A stretch of DNA of 13,220 nucleotides from Weeksellaceae bacterium (GTDB lineage Bacteria > Bacteroidota > Bacteroidia > Flavobacteriales > Weeksellaceae). The position numbers and the translations under genes were made by a program. The stretch is taken from the NCBI GenBank assembly GCA_028698395.1, contig JAQVDG010000025.1:1-13220 (forward strand), in the 5' to 3' direction. The notes below the pieces were generated by a model. That model saw only the letters and a program-made list of their open reading frames with translations, was not told where the DNA came from and made no database searches. Shown here piece by piece: positions 5,630 to 13,220 of the stretch. Position 1 is the first letter of the stretch; each line of letters begins with the position of its first letter.

Positions 5630-6985
5630 ATGAAACCAAAAATTATAATCTATTTGTTAGTAAGTCTTTTAGCGTTTCCGGTGCAAGCGCAAGAAACCGA
5701 AAATTTATCACTTTCAACCGCAATTATCTATGCTTTAGAAAATAAAATTGAAGCCAAGCAAGCTCAATTGCAAATTGAAAACAGTGAATATTTAATTCAG
5801 GAAGCCAGAGCAGGTGCTTTTCCAAATATCAGTGCCAATGGTGGCATCACCTACAATCCTATTTTACAAGAAACGGCTATTCCGACTTCTTCTTTTCCGG
5901 GTTTTGATACCGGTCAACCTTTTTTGATTATGCAAATGGGTCAAAAATGGACTTCGGTAGCAGGAGTTAGTTTACAACAAAACTTGTTTGACCAAACGGT
6001 TTTTACCGGATTAAAAGCAGCAAAAACAACGAGGGAATTCTATCGAATTAATGCAGAATTAACAGAAGAACAAATCATTGAAAAAGTTGCCAATGCCTAT
6101 TATAATGTATTCATTCAAAAAGAACAGTTAAAAACCATTGAAAACAGTTATGAAAATATGGCTCAAACTCGTGATGTGATTAAGAGTTTGTATGACAATG
6201 GTTTAGTTCGTGAAATTGATTTAGATAGAGTTGATGTTCAATTGGCAAATTTAGCTGCAACTCGTTTGCAATTGGTTAATCAAATCAGTATCAATGAAAA
6301 TGTATTGAAATTTTTAATCGGAATGCCGATTGAGCAAAAAATTCATTTAGTAGAAAATGATTTTCAGGTAGAATCTCTTTTGTTAGAAGATGAAATCAAT
6401 ACTGAGAACCGGGTAGAATTTCGTTTATTAAAAAAACAAAATGAATTGTTGACTTTACAAAAAGAAGCAACACAGGCAGCTTATTATCCAAAATTGTCCT
6501 TGACGGCAAGTTATAATTACTTAGGACAAGGCGATCGTTTTCCTATTGGAGCCGGTTTGGAAAAAGGAGTATATTGGTCAGATTTCTCAGCGATTGGATT
6601 GAATTTGTCTATTCCTATTTTTAGTGGATTTGGAATTAAAGCAAAAGTAAATCAAGCTGATATTCAAATTCGGGAAAACGAAATTCAAATGAAAGATACC
6701 CGATTGGGATTGGATTTGGAATACCAAAATGCAAAAATACAAATCGAAAATATGTACATTTTATTGGAAGATCAACAACAAAATGTAGATTTAGCACAAA
6801 AAGTACTTGATAATACAAAAGCCAATTACCGTTTAGGTTTAGCAACTCTGACAGAGTTATTAGAAGCTGAAAATGCTTTGGTCAGCGCACGGAATAATTA
6901 TTCCAATGCCGTACTTCAATTTAAATTAGCAGAAGTTCAATTATTAAAATCAAAAGGAGAATTAAATACATTAAAACAAGAATAA
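5630..6985 (+). CDS. TolC-family outer membrane efflux protein
   Basis: 451 residues. An N-terminal signal peptide is evident: basic MKPK, a hydrophobic stretch at 5-18, and a probable cleavage after VQA at residue 20. The mature protein starts with the family-typical LSLSTAIIYALENK helix, followed by two internally similar halves rich in Gln/Glu/Asn/Ala coiled-coil helices, each with a short aromatic strand region that inserts in the outer membrane (for example near LSLTASYNYLG and IGLNLSIPIFSG). The C-terminal half ends with the characteristic NYRLGLATLTELLEAENAL. No lipobox cysteine is present. It should form a trimeric channel that carries substrates from the periplasmic adaptor across the outer membrane. 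It is the second gene of the operon, 3 bases after the regulator and 8 bases before the adaptor gene; TolC-like genes placed first among the pump genes are common in Bacteroidota. Substrate is not predictable. Confidence 0.95.
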   Translation: MKPKIIIYLLVSLLAFPVQAQETENLSLSTAIIYALENKIEAKQAQLQIENSEYLIQEARAGAFPNISANGGITYNPILQETAIPTSSFPGFDTGQPFLIMQMGQKWTSVAGVSLQQNLFDQTVFTGLKAAKTTREFYRINAELTEEQIIEKVANAYYNVFIQKEQLKTIENSYENMAQTRDVIKSLYDNGLVREIDLDRVDVQLANLAATRLQLVNQISINENVLKFLIGMPIEQKIHLVENDFQVESLLLEDEINTENRVEFRLLKKQNELLTLQKEATQAAYYPKLSLTASYNYLGQGDRFPIGAGLEKGVYWSDFSAIGLNLSIPIFSGFGIKAKVNQADIQIRENEIQMKDTRLGLDLEYQNAKIQIENMYILLEDQQQNVDLAQKVLDNTKANYRLGLATLTELLEAENALVSARNNYSNAVLQFKLAEVQLLKSKGELNTLKQE

Positions 6986-6993
6986 AAAGCATT

Positions 6994-8070
6994 ATGAAAA
7001 TTGTTAAAATAATTATATGGATAGTCGTAGGCCTTGCTTTAATTGCATGGGCGGGTGTGACATTGAAAAATAATAAAGCTAAATCGGAAGCAGAAACTCA
7101 AATTGTTGCCAAAGGTGTGGACAGTATTGCTGTGGACATTGCTCAGGTTTCTTATAAGGTACTTAACACTGATTATTTAGCAAACGGAACATTTGAACCG
7201 ATTCAGGAATTAGAATTTCCTTCAGAAGTAAGCGGAAAGGTCTTAAAAGTTCTTGTTTCGGAAGGTGATTATGTAAAAACAGGGCAAACTTTGGCAATTA
7301 TTCGTTCCGATCAGCAATCTATTGATTTAAGTACGGCAGAAGCAATTTATCAGAATGCTTTAGCAGAAAATCAGCGTTTTGAACGCGCTTTAGAATCAGG
7401 TGGTGTTACCCAACAACAAGTTGAATCCACTCGTTTATCATTGAAAAATGCAAAAGCACAATGGGAACAAGCCAAAATTAAAATGGGCGATTTGCACATC
7501 AAAGCCAGTATAAGCGGAATTGTTAACCAACGTTGGATTGAACCGGGTTCTTATGTTTCTCCGGGAACCAAATTATTTGATATTGTGAATGTTTCCAATT
7601 TAAAATTACGAGTGAATGTTGATGAAAATCAAATTATTAAATATAAAGTAGGTGATATTGTACAAGTAAAAGCAAGTGTTTATCCGGAACGGGAATTTAC
7701 TGGAAAAATCACGTTTATTGCTCCTAAAGCTACTTCTTCTTTAAATTTCCCGGTGGATATTCAAGTAGCCAATACGTCTTCCAATGAATTACGTGCCGGA
7801 ATGTACGGAACAGCTGTATTTTCTTCACAAGATGATGAAACCAAAGCTACACCGGTTTTAGTCGTACCAAGAACGGCTTTTGTCGGTGGTTTGAACCAAA
7901 GTGAAGTTTTTGTGATAAAAGAGGGAAAATCCTATTTAACTAAAATTTCCATCGGGCGGAATTTTGGAGATTGGATTGAAGTATTGGGCGGTGTACAGGA
8001 AAATGAAACTGTGGCAACCAGTGGACAAATCAATCTGAATGAGGGTTCAAACGTAAAAATTGTTAACTAA
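6994..8070 (+). CDS. RND efflux periplasmic adaptor (membrane fusion protein, HlyD/AcrA type)
   Basis: 358 residues. Residues 5-22 form an N-terminal hydrophobic segment that likely anchors the protein in the inner membrane; there is no lipobox, unlike AcrA. Two half-lipoyl motifs flank an alpha hairpin: the first at about 77-104 (EVSGKVLKVLVSEGDYVKTGQ) and the second at about 166-198 (ASISGIVNQR, EPGSYVSPGT). The hairpin between them (about 110-165) is relatively short, with Gln/Glu/Ala-rich heptads. A beta-barrel domain (about 205-280, ending AGMYGTAVF) and a membrane-proximal domain (about 285-355) follow. The protein bridges the RND pump and the TolC-like channel. It starts 8 bases after the channel gene and ends 20 bases before the pump gene. 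The ATG start gives a positively charged MKIVK before the hydrophobic segment, which supports it. Confidence 0.95.
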   Translation: MKIVKIIIWIVVGLALIAWAGVTLKNNKAKSEAETQIVAKGVDSIAVDIAQVSYKVLNTDYLANGTFEPIQELEFPSEVSGKVLKVLVSEGDYVKTGQTLAIIRSDQQSIDLSTAEAIYQNALAENQRFERALESGGVTQQQVESTRLSLKNAKAQWEQAKIKMGDLHIKASISGIVNQRWIEPGSYVSPGTKLFDIVNVSNLKLRVNVDENQIIKYKVGDIVQVKASVYPEREFTGKITFIAPKATSSLNFPVDIQVANTSSNELRAGMYGTAVFSSQDDETKATPVLVVPRTAFVGGLNQSEVFVIKEGKSYLTKISIGRNFGDWIEVLGGVQENETVATSGQINLNEGSNVKIVN

Positions 8071-8090
8071 TTTAATCCAACTGAAAACAA

Positions 8091-11000
8091 ATGAATTTAC
8101 CAGGAATATCCATTAAAAGACCTACTTTAATCGTTGTATTATTCACGATTCTTACTTTAGGAGGTTTGTTTTCTTATTCGAAGTTAGGCTATGAGTTAAT
8201 CCCTAAATTTGAAGTCAATGTCATCACGATTTCAACGATTTATCCGGGAGCTTCACCTTCAGAAATTGAAAATACCGTTACGAAAAAAATAGAAGACGCA
8301 GTTTCTTCTATGGAAAATATTAAAAAAATTGAATCCAAATCCTATGAAAGTGTTTCAACGGTGATGGTTCAGCTAAATCCCGGTACAGATACAGATTATG
8401 CTTTGAATGATGCACAACGGAAAGTGAATGCGATTTTGTCGGATTTACCCGATGATGCTGATGCGCCTTCTTTGGTGAAATTTTCTATTTCGGATTTGCC
8501 GATTATTAATATTGCAGCTACTGCCAATATGAATAATCAGGAATTTTATGATTTATTGGACAAGAAGATAGAACCGGTTATTTCTCGTGTTCCCGGTGTG
8601 GCACAAGTGAATTTAATTGGTGGACAAGAACGTGAAATTCAGGTGAATATTGACCAGAAGAAAATGGAAGCTTATGGATTGTCAATTCTTCAAATTAGTC
8701 AAATGATTCGTTCTTCCAATCTGGACTTTCCTACCGGAAATTTGAAAACAAGAGAAAATACAACCTTGATTCGATTGGATGGAAAATACAAAGATGTTGA
8801 GGAATTACGAAATTTAGTTCTGAGCAATCAAGACGGAGTACAAATCCGGTTGAGAGATGTAGCAGAAGTACAGGACACACAAAAAGATGCAACCAAAATA
8901 GCCCGTTTAAATCAGGAAAATGCTATTTTGATTCAGGTGATGAAACAATCCGATGCAAACGCTGTTGAAGTGAGTGAGGGAGTAAAAGAAGCCGTTCGTA
9001 AAATAGAAGCCGATTATAAAAATGAAAATATTCAGCTTAAAATAGCAAATGACACCTCTGAATTTACTTTGATTGCCGCCAACAATGTGATGTTTGACTT
9101 GCTGTTGGCTATATTTTTAGTGGCAGTGGTGATGTTGCTCTTTTTACACAGCTTACGAAATGCTTTTATCGTTATGGTTTCCATTCCGGTTTCGTTGATT
9201 GCGACTTTTATTGGTTTGTATTTCTTAGGTTATACCTTGAACTTGATGAGTTTAACAGCTCTTTCTTTGGTAGTTGGAATTTTAGTGGACGATGCTATTG
9301 TTGTGGTCGAAAACATTCACCGACACATGGAAATGGGAAAAAGTAAAATAAGGGCAGCTTATGACGGAGCCTCCGAAATTGGATTTACGGTATTTGCTAT
9401 TACTTTAGTAATTATTGTTGTGTTTTTACCAATTTCTATGAGTGATGATTTAGTGGCAAATATTATCAAGCAATTTGCCGTAACCGTTATGATTGCGACC
9501 GGATTTTCATTATTAGCATCTTTTACAGTTGTCCCTTGGCTCTCTTCCCGTTTTGGAAGGTTAGAAAAAATAGACGGACGAAATGCTTTTCAAAAATTTA
9601 TACTTTGGTTTGAACGAATTATGGATAGGTTCACTCAATGGATTTCCGGAATTTTAAAATGGTCATTAAAATCCAAAGCTACTAAATTAATTACTTTGGG
9701 AATAGCCGTTGCTTTATTTTTTGGCTCTCTTTTGTTTGTTAAATTTGGGTATGTTGGAGGAGAGTTTTTTCCAAAAATGGACAAAAATGAATTCTTAGTT
9801 CAAATAGAATTACCTAAAGATGCATCTTTGGAACAAACCAATGCTGTTTTACAGGAAACTGAAAAATATTTACGGGAAAAACCGGAAGTAATTGATATGA
9901 TTACAATGGTAGGTCAGTCCAGTAAAGGATTTGGAGGAACTCAAGCAACTTCTTACCAAGGAGAAATTCATGTCATTTTAGTTGATAAAAATGAAAGGGA
10001 AGATAATACTTTTGTGTATGCTGCTAAAATTCGACGGGAGTTAGAAGAAAAATTAGTAAAAGCAAAAGTCAGTACAACTCCGGTAGGAATGATGGGAGCA
10101 GATGATGCACCACTTCAGTTGGTTGTTGTAGGAGCTTCTTTGGATACTGCAATGGAATTTGCTCAAAAAGCAGAAGAAGAGCTGCGCAAAATAGCCGGAG
10201 CCGCTGAAATAGAATTATCAGTAGAAGAAGGGAATCCGGAAATTAAGGTTCAGGTCGATCGGGATAAAATGATGAGTTTGGGATTAGATTTAGCAACCGT
10301 AGGAGGTACTATGCAAACAGCATTCAGTGGGAATACCGATGGGAAATTCAGAGCCGGAGAATATGAATACGATATTAATATTCGTTACGACCAATTCGAC
10401 CGTTCTAACAGTCGGGATGTTGAAAATTTGATTTTTATTAATAACCAAGGGCAACAAATCCGATTGAGTCAGTTTGCCAATGTATTGGAAAGTTCAGGAC
10501 CGAGTGTTTTGGAACGAAGAGATAAATCACCTTCTGTTAGCGTAAAAGCTCAAGTGGTAGGCCGTCCGGTAGGTGATGTGGCTGCAGAATGGGAACTTGC
10601 TTTTTCTCAATTGGAAAAACCAAGTGGTGTAAGTTATATGTGGGGAGGAGATATGGAAATGCAGGAAGATGGATTCGGAACTTTAGGAATCGCACTTTTA
10701 GCTGCTATTATTTTGGTTTACTTAGTGATGGTGGGACTGTATAATAGTTATGTTTATCCGTTTGTTATCTTATTTTCAATTCCGTTAGCCTTGGTGGGAG
10801 TAATGATTATTTTGGCATTGACCAATAATTCCATCAATATATTTACCATTTTGGGAATGATTATGTTGATTGGATTAGTTAGTAAAAATGCAATTTTATT
10901 GGTGGATTTTGCCAATCATCGTAAAGAAGCCGGTGAAAGTACGTTTAATGCACTTATTCAAGCTAATCATGCCCGATTCAGACCAATTTTGATGACGACG

Positions 11001-11234
11001 ATTGCCATGGTATTTGGTATGATACCGATTGCGATTGCAAAAGGAGCAGCGGCTGAAATGAATAATGGTTTGGCTTTGGTAATCATTGGAGGTTTGATTT
11101 CTTCTTTATTTTTAACTTTGATTATTGTTCCGGTGGTGTATTCTATTTTTGACGGATTAATTCGTCGGTTTGGAAAAAAAGAAGAAATAAATTACGAAGA
11201 AGAAATGCATGCTGATTATACTGAAATTAAGTAG
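8091..11234 (+). CDS. RND multidrug efflux pump permease (HAE1/AcrB-like)
   Basis: 1047 residues, essentially the length of AcrB (1049). Inner-membrane proton antiporter of a tripartite exporter. It shows the family layout: a first membrane helix at about 10-30, a large periplasmic porter loop, a bundle of helices around 330-540, a second large loop, and a closing bundle around 860-1030. The proton-relay pair D400/D401 lies in GILVDDAIVVVENI in helix 4, and K932 lies in GLVSKNAILLVDF in helix 10, matching D407/D408 and K940 of AcrB. The paired aspartates argue for an organic-compound (HAE) rather than a heavy-metal (HME) pump. The porter motif YPGASPSEIENTVTKKIE near 52-69 is typical. No frameshift or missing segment is visible. 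As the last gene of the operon it is followed by a strong terminator. Substrate specificity cannot be read from the sequence. Confidence 0.96.
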   Translation: MNLPGISIKRPTLIVVLFTILTLGGLFSYSKLGYELIPKFEVNVITISTIYPGASPSEIENTVTKKIEDAVSSMENIKKIESKSYESVSTVMVQLNPGTDTDYALNDAQRKVNAILSDLPDDADAPSLVKFSISDLPIINIAATANMNNQEFYDLLDKKIEPVISRVPGVAQVNLIGGQEREIQVNIDQKKMEAYGLSILQISQMIRSSNLDFPTGNLKTRENTTLIRLDGKYKDVEELRNLVLSNQDGVQIRLRDVAEVQDTQKDATKIARLNQENAILIQVMKQSDANAVEVSEGVKEAVRKIEADYKNENIQLKIANDTSEFTLIAANNVMFDLLLAIFLVAVVMLLFLHSLRNAFIVMVSIPVSLIATFIGLYFLGYTLNLMSLTALSLVVGILVDDAIVVVENIHRHMEMGKSKIRAAYDGASEIGFTVFAITLVIIVVFLPISMSDDLVANIIKQFAVTVMIATGFSLLASFTVVPWLSSRFGRLEKIDGRNAFQKFILWFERIMDRFTQWISGILKWSLKSKATKLITLGIAVALFFGSLLFVKFGYVGGEFFPKMDKNEFLVQIELPKDASLEQTNAVLQETEKYLREKPEVIDMITMVGQSSKGFGGTQATSYQGEIHVILVDKNEREDNTFVYAAKIRRELEEKLVKAKVSTTPVGMMGADDAPLQLVVVGASLDTAMEFAQKAEEELRKIAGAAEIELSVEEGNPEIKVQVDRDKMMSLGLDLATVGGTMQTAFSGNTDGKFRAGEYEYDINIRYDQFDRSNSRDVENLIFINNQGQQIRLSQFANVLESSGPSVLERRDKSPSVSVKAQVVGRPVGDVAAEWELAFSQLEKPSGVSYMWGGDMEMQEDGFGTLGIALLAAIILVYLVMVGLYNSYVYPFVILFSIPLALVGVMIILALTNNSINIFTILGMIMLIGLVSKNAILLVDFANHRKEAGESTFNALIQANHARFRPILMTTIAMVFGMIPIAIAKGAAAEMNNGLALVIIGGLISSLFLTLIIVPVVYSIFDGLIRRFGKKEEINYEEEMHADYTEIK

Positions 11235-11277
11235 AAAAGAAGCATACAGATTAGTAGATAATTTTTAAACAATTCTT

Positions 11278-11333
11278 AGAAAATCATTTTAGTTTTAGGT
11301 TTAGAACCAAAATTAAAATGATTTTCTTTTTTT
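11278..11333 (+). terminator. Strong Rho-independent terminator of the efflux operon
   Basis: A long hairpin pairs 11278-11301 with 11305-11327: 13 perfect outer pairs (AGAAAATCATTTT with AAAATGATTTTCT), further inner pairs with one G/T wobble and one bulged A, and a 3-base loop. Seven T residues (11327-11333) follow. It begins 43 bases after the pump stop codon. It may also serve the convergent MFS gene, which ends at 11361, although the minus-strand tail is less T-rich. Confidence 0.88.
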
Positions 11334-11360
11334 AACCTGAATATTGTTTTATTGTAAGTT

Positions 11361-12560
11361 TTATGTTTTAATCCTTGGAATCAAGAGGAAAAAGATGGAG
11401 AGAAGTATTACCACTATTCCACAAACAACAAAAATCGTATAAACTGAAACACTTCCCGAAATAAATCCAACTAAACTGTAACTCAATGGCATAACGGCAT
11501 AAACTATAGTATAGAGTACAGCAAAAAATCGACCTTTCATTTCATCCGAAACTTCATTATGAAATAAAGAAAATGCAATGGTATTTACATAAGAAATCAT
11601 CAAACCGATGACAAATAGAGCGATGATAATTCCTGACAAAAAACCTGTATTTCCAATCGCAATGAATCCTAATCCAAGTATTACAGAAGCTCCGAATATT
11701 TTCGGATAAACTTTATGCGTACTGATTTTAAAACTTAATACAATGCTGATAATCAGTGCCCCAACTGCAAGTGAAGTTTCTAATAAAGCAAGTACATCCG
11801 GACCTTTTTGTAAACCGTCTTTTACCAAGATGGGTAATAAAACTAAGAGGGGAGAGAGAAATAAATTGGTAATGCCGAACAAAATCAGTAAACTTTTGAC
11901 CGGTTTGTGTTTTGACAAATAACTTATTCCTTCTTTAAATTGTTTTAAAAATGGCATTTTAACAGTGATTGCCGACAAATCGGTTTGAATGGCAGAAACA
12001 AAAAATAAAGAAACCAGATAAGAAATTGTATTGAATACAAAAGCACCTTCAATTCCGATTATAGTGATAAGGATACTTCCAATCAAACCACCCAGTACAG
12101 CCGATATTTGGGCTACCGATGAATTGGTTGAAACCGCTTTGGGTGTATCTTCTTTTTCGGTCATAAAGCTGATGGATGATTGAGTTGCGGTATCGAACAA
12201 AGGAACGCATAAAGCTTGTAAAAAAGTGATAGAATAAAGAATTATAAGGCTTAATTGGTTTGTAATCAATAATAAGGAAAGAATCGACAGTAGCACAAAC
12301 CGAATGGCATTCGCAAGTTGCAAACAGAATTTTTTATTCCAACGGTCGGTTAGGGTTCCGATAAAAGGTCCAAACAATACAATTGGCAAAAGATTGATTG
12401 CCATCAGAAGACCGAGATGAAATTTGCCATTATCCACATCGGCAGTCAATATGTACCAAGCGAGCGCAATGGTATAGAATTTATCACCAATATTGGCAAT
12501 CAGTTTTCCGAGAAACAGTTTCCTGAATTCTGAATAGCGATATAGAACGTGACTTTTCAA
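11361..12560 (-). CDS. MFS transporter, MFS_3/EntS/MefA-like exporter
   Basis: 399 residues with about 12 hydrophobic membrane segments, so an inner-membrane proton-driven transporter. The loop between helices 2 and 3 carries the MFS motif A variant GTLTDRWNKK (residues 68-77), and the N-terminus RYSEFRKLFLGKLIANIGD resembles the MFS_3 group that includes the enterobactin exporter EntS and macrolide efflux protein MefA. Export of a small molecule is therefore more likely than uptake, but the substrate is unknown. The reading frame offers no ATG before residue 53, which would remove the first helix. The best start is TTG at 12560-12558, 8 bases after the stop of the upstream LuxE-like gene, so translational coupling is likely. 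ATT at 12569-12567 is a less likely alternative. The gene ends near the hairpin terminator shared with the efflux operon. Confidence 0.88.
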   Translation of the reverse strand: MKSHVLYRYSEFRKLFLGKLIANIGDKFYTIALAWYILTADVDNGKFHLGLLMAINLLPIVLFGPFIGTLTDRWNKKFCLQLANAIRFVLLSILSLLLITNQLSLIILYSITFLQALCVPLFDTATQSSISFMTEKEDTPKAVSTNSSVAQISAVLGGLIGSILITIIGIEGAFVFNTISYLVSLFFVSAIQTDLSAITVKMPFLKQFKEGISYLSKHKPVKSLLILFGITNLFLSPLLVLLPILVKDGLQKGPDVLALLETSLAVGALIISIVLSFKISTHKVYPKIFGASVILGLGFIAIGNTGFLSGIIIALFVIGLMISYVNTIAFSLFHNEVSDEMKGRFFAVLYTIVYAVMPLSYSLVGFISGSVSVYTIFVVCGIVVILLSIFFLLIPRIKT

Positions 12561-12568
12561 AATGTAAA

Positions 12569-13220
12569 TTATCTTTTTAACATTTCCGATGCGGCAATTG
12601 CACAGCTTTTATTTTTGGATGTTCCGGCTCTTCCGTTGATTTCTATCCAAGGTGTAGGTTTTCCACAGGAACAGCTACCCGGTTCATGAAGTGTAATTAA
12701 ATCTCCCATTAAAATAGAATGAGAAGGCATAGAGGTAATAATTGGAGAAATAAGGTGTGCAAATCCCTGTTTTCCATAGCCGACCGGCTTTAATGTTTTT
12801 ACATCTCTGACCAATATCCGTTCATAAGTTGGTGTGTGTAAATGATGATGTTCACATTCCACGTAAGTTATGGGATGCTCTACAGAACCGTATTTGTCGC
12901 GTATGTTTTTTGAAGGAATTTTGAAAAAATCCTGAATTTTCTGATAAAAAATAGTTTTTGGTAATTCTTTGTCTTTATGATTTTTCCATCCTCCACCAAA
13001 AAGACATCTCGAATCGGGATGAAGAGGAAGCTCATCATACCCTCTGTCTTTCAATTGGTCGATTGCGAAATTCAAAAATGCTGCAAAACCGAGCATTCTG
13101 ACCGGTAATCCTTCTTTTTGGTATTCAATCAGTCGATCTGCCACACCAAAACTGTCAAAATTATGACCGGATTGACCATCATATCGCAAGGCATAATTAA
13201 CATGAGCAGCCGGTGCATAT
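12569..13220 (-). CDS. LuxE/PaaK-family acyl-protein synthetase, 5' partial
   Basis: The frame is open to the window edge, giving 217 visible residues; codons before the TTG at 13189-13187 continue (visible start YAPAAHVNYAL), so that TTG is internal. Family members are about 320-380 residues, so roughly the N-terminal third is missing. These ANL-superfamily enzymes activate a carboxylic acid as an acyl-adenylate, and LuxE then holds the acyl group on a cysteine. Visible motifs by visible residue number are GGGWK (75-79), YGSVE (110-114, the adenylate-forming YGxxE), GDL (172-174), CSCG (183-186) and NGRAGT (195-200). C206, 11 residues from the end, sits where the LuxE acyl-accepting cysteine lies near the C-terminus. 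ECEHHHLH (121-128) is His-rich. The downstream MFS gene starts 8 bases after the stop, which suggests one operon, perhaps making and exporting an acylated product. Family fairly sure; substrate unknown. Confidence 0.82.
   Translation of the reverse strand, partial: YAPAAHVNYALRYDGQSGHNFDSFGVADRLIEYQKEGLPVRMLGFAAFLNFAIDQLKDRGYDELPLHPDSRCLFGGGWKNHKDKELPKTIFYQKIQDFFKIPSKNIRDKYGSVEHPITYVECEHHHLHTPTYERILVRDVKTLKPVGYGKQGFAHLISPIITSMPSHSILMGDLITLHEPGSCSCGKPTPWIEINGRAGTSKNKSCAIAASEMLKR

Noticed and set aside
8091..11234. RND pump as a heavy-metal (CusA/CzcA-type) exporter
   Set aside because: The helix 4 motif has the paired aspartates of the organic-compound pumps, and no metal-binding methionine or histidine clusters are evident in the pump or adaptor.
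1..13220. CRISPR array, toxin-antitoxin pair, phage or transposon insertion, riboswitch
   Set aside because: No regularly spaced repeats, no transposase or integrase frames, no terminal inverted repeats, and leaders too short or featureless for a riboswitch.

Overview
The window is AT-rich and reads like a chromosomal segment from a member of the Bacteroidota, most probably class Flavobacteriia. The support is the low GC, Bacteroidota-type promoter elements (TTTG and TAnnTTTG) instead of sigma70 boxes, few Shine-Dalgarno sequences, and the gene types themselves (PepE-type dipeptidase, a TetR-led RND efflux operon, a vertebrate-like hexameric glutamate dehydrogenase). I see no transposase, integrase, CRISPR array, tRNA or rRNA.

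Left part (1-2896): the 3' end of a hemerythrin-like di-iron protein gene, a small stand-alone FAD/NAD(P)H oxidoreductase gene, then a shared hairpin terminator and a convergent glutamate dehydrogenase gene on the minus strand. The 327-base gap upstream of the dehydrogenase holds a -7 box and a perfect 8+8 palindrome that looks like an operator. Middle (2897-4908): a minus-strand peptidase E gene with an intact Ser/Asp/His triad, divergent from a plus-strand dinB (DNA polymerase IV) gene.

Right-centre (4950-11334): a complete four-gene tripartite efflux operon, tetR - tolC-like - membrane fusion protein - RND pump, with gaps of only 3, 8 and 20 bases. It starts at a well-formed promoter whose start region carries a 7+7 inverted repeat, and it ends in a long hairpin with a T7 tract. 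The simplest model is a drug or toxic-compound exporter kept off by its own first gene product until a ligand relieves repression.

Right end (11361-13220): a minus-strand pair made of a LuxE/PaaK-type acyl-protein synthetase (5' end outside the window) and, 8 bases downstream, an MFS exporter that appears to start at TTG.

Most of the window is ordinary housekeeping and efflux content. The items most worth a second look are the animal-like glutamate dehydrogenase with an antenna-region insert and a palindromic upstream site, the operator layout of the efflux operon, the hemerythrin/reductase neighbourhood, and the LuxE-MFS pair. I did not find a clear, previously undescribed system.
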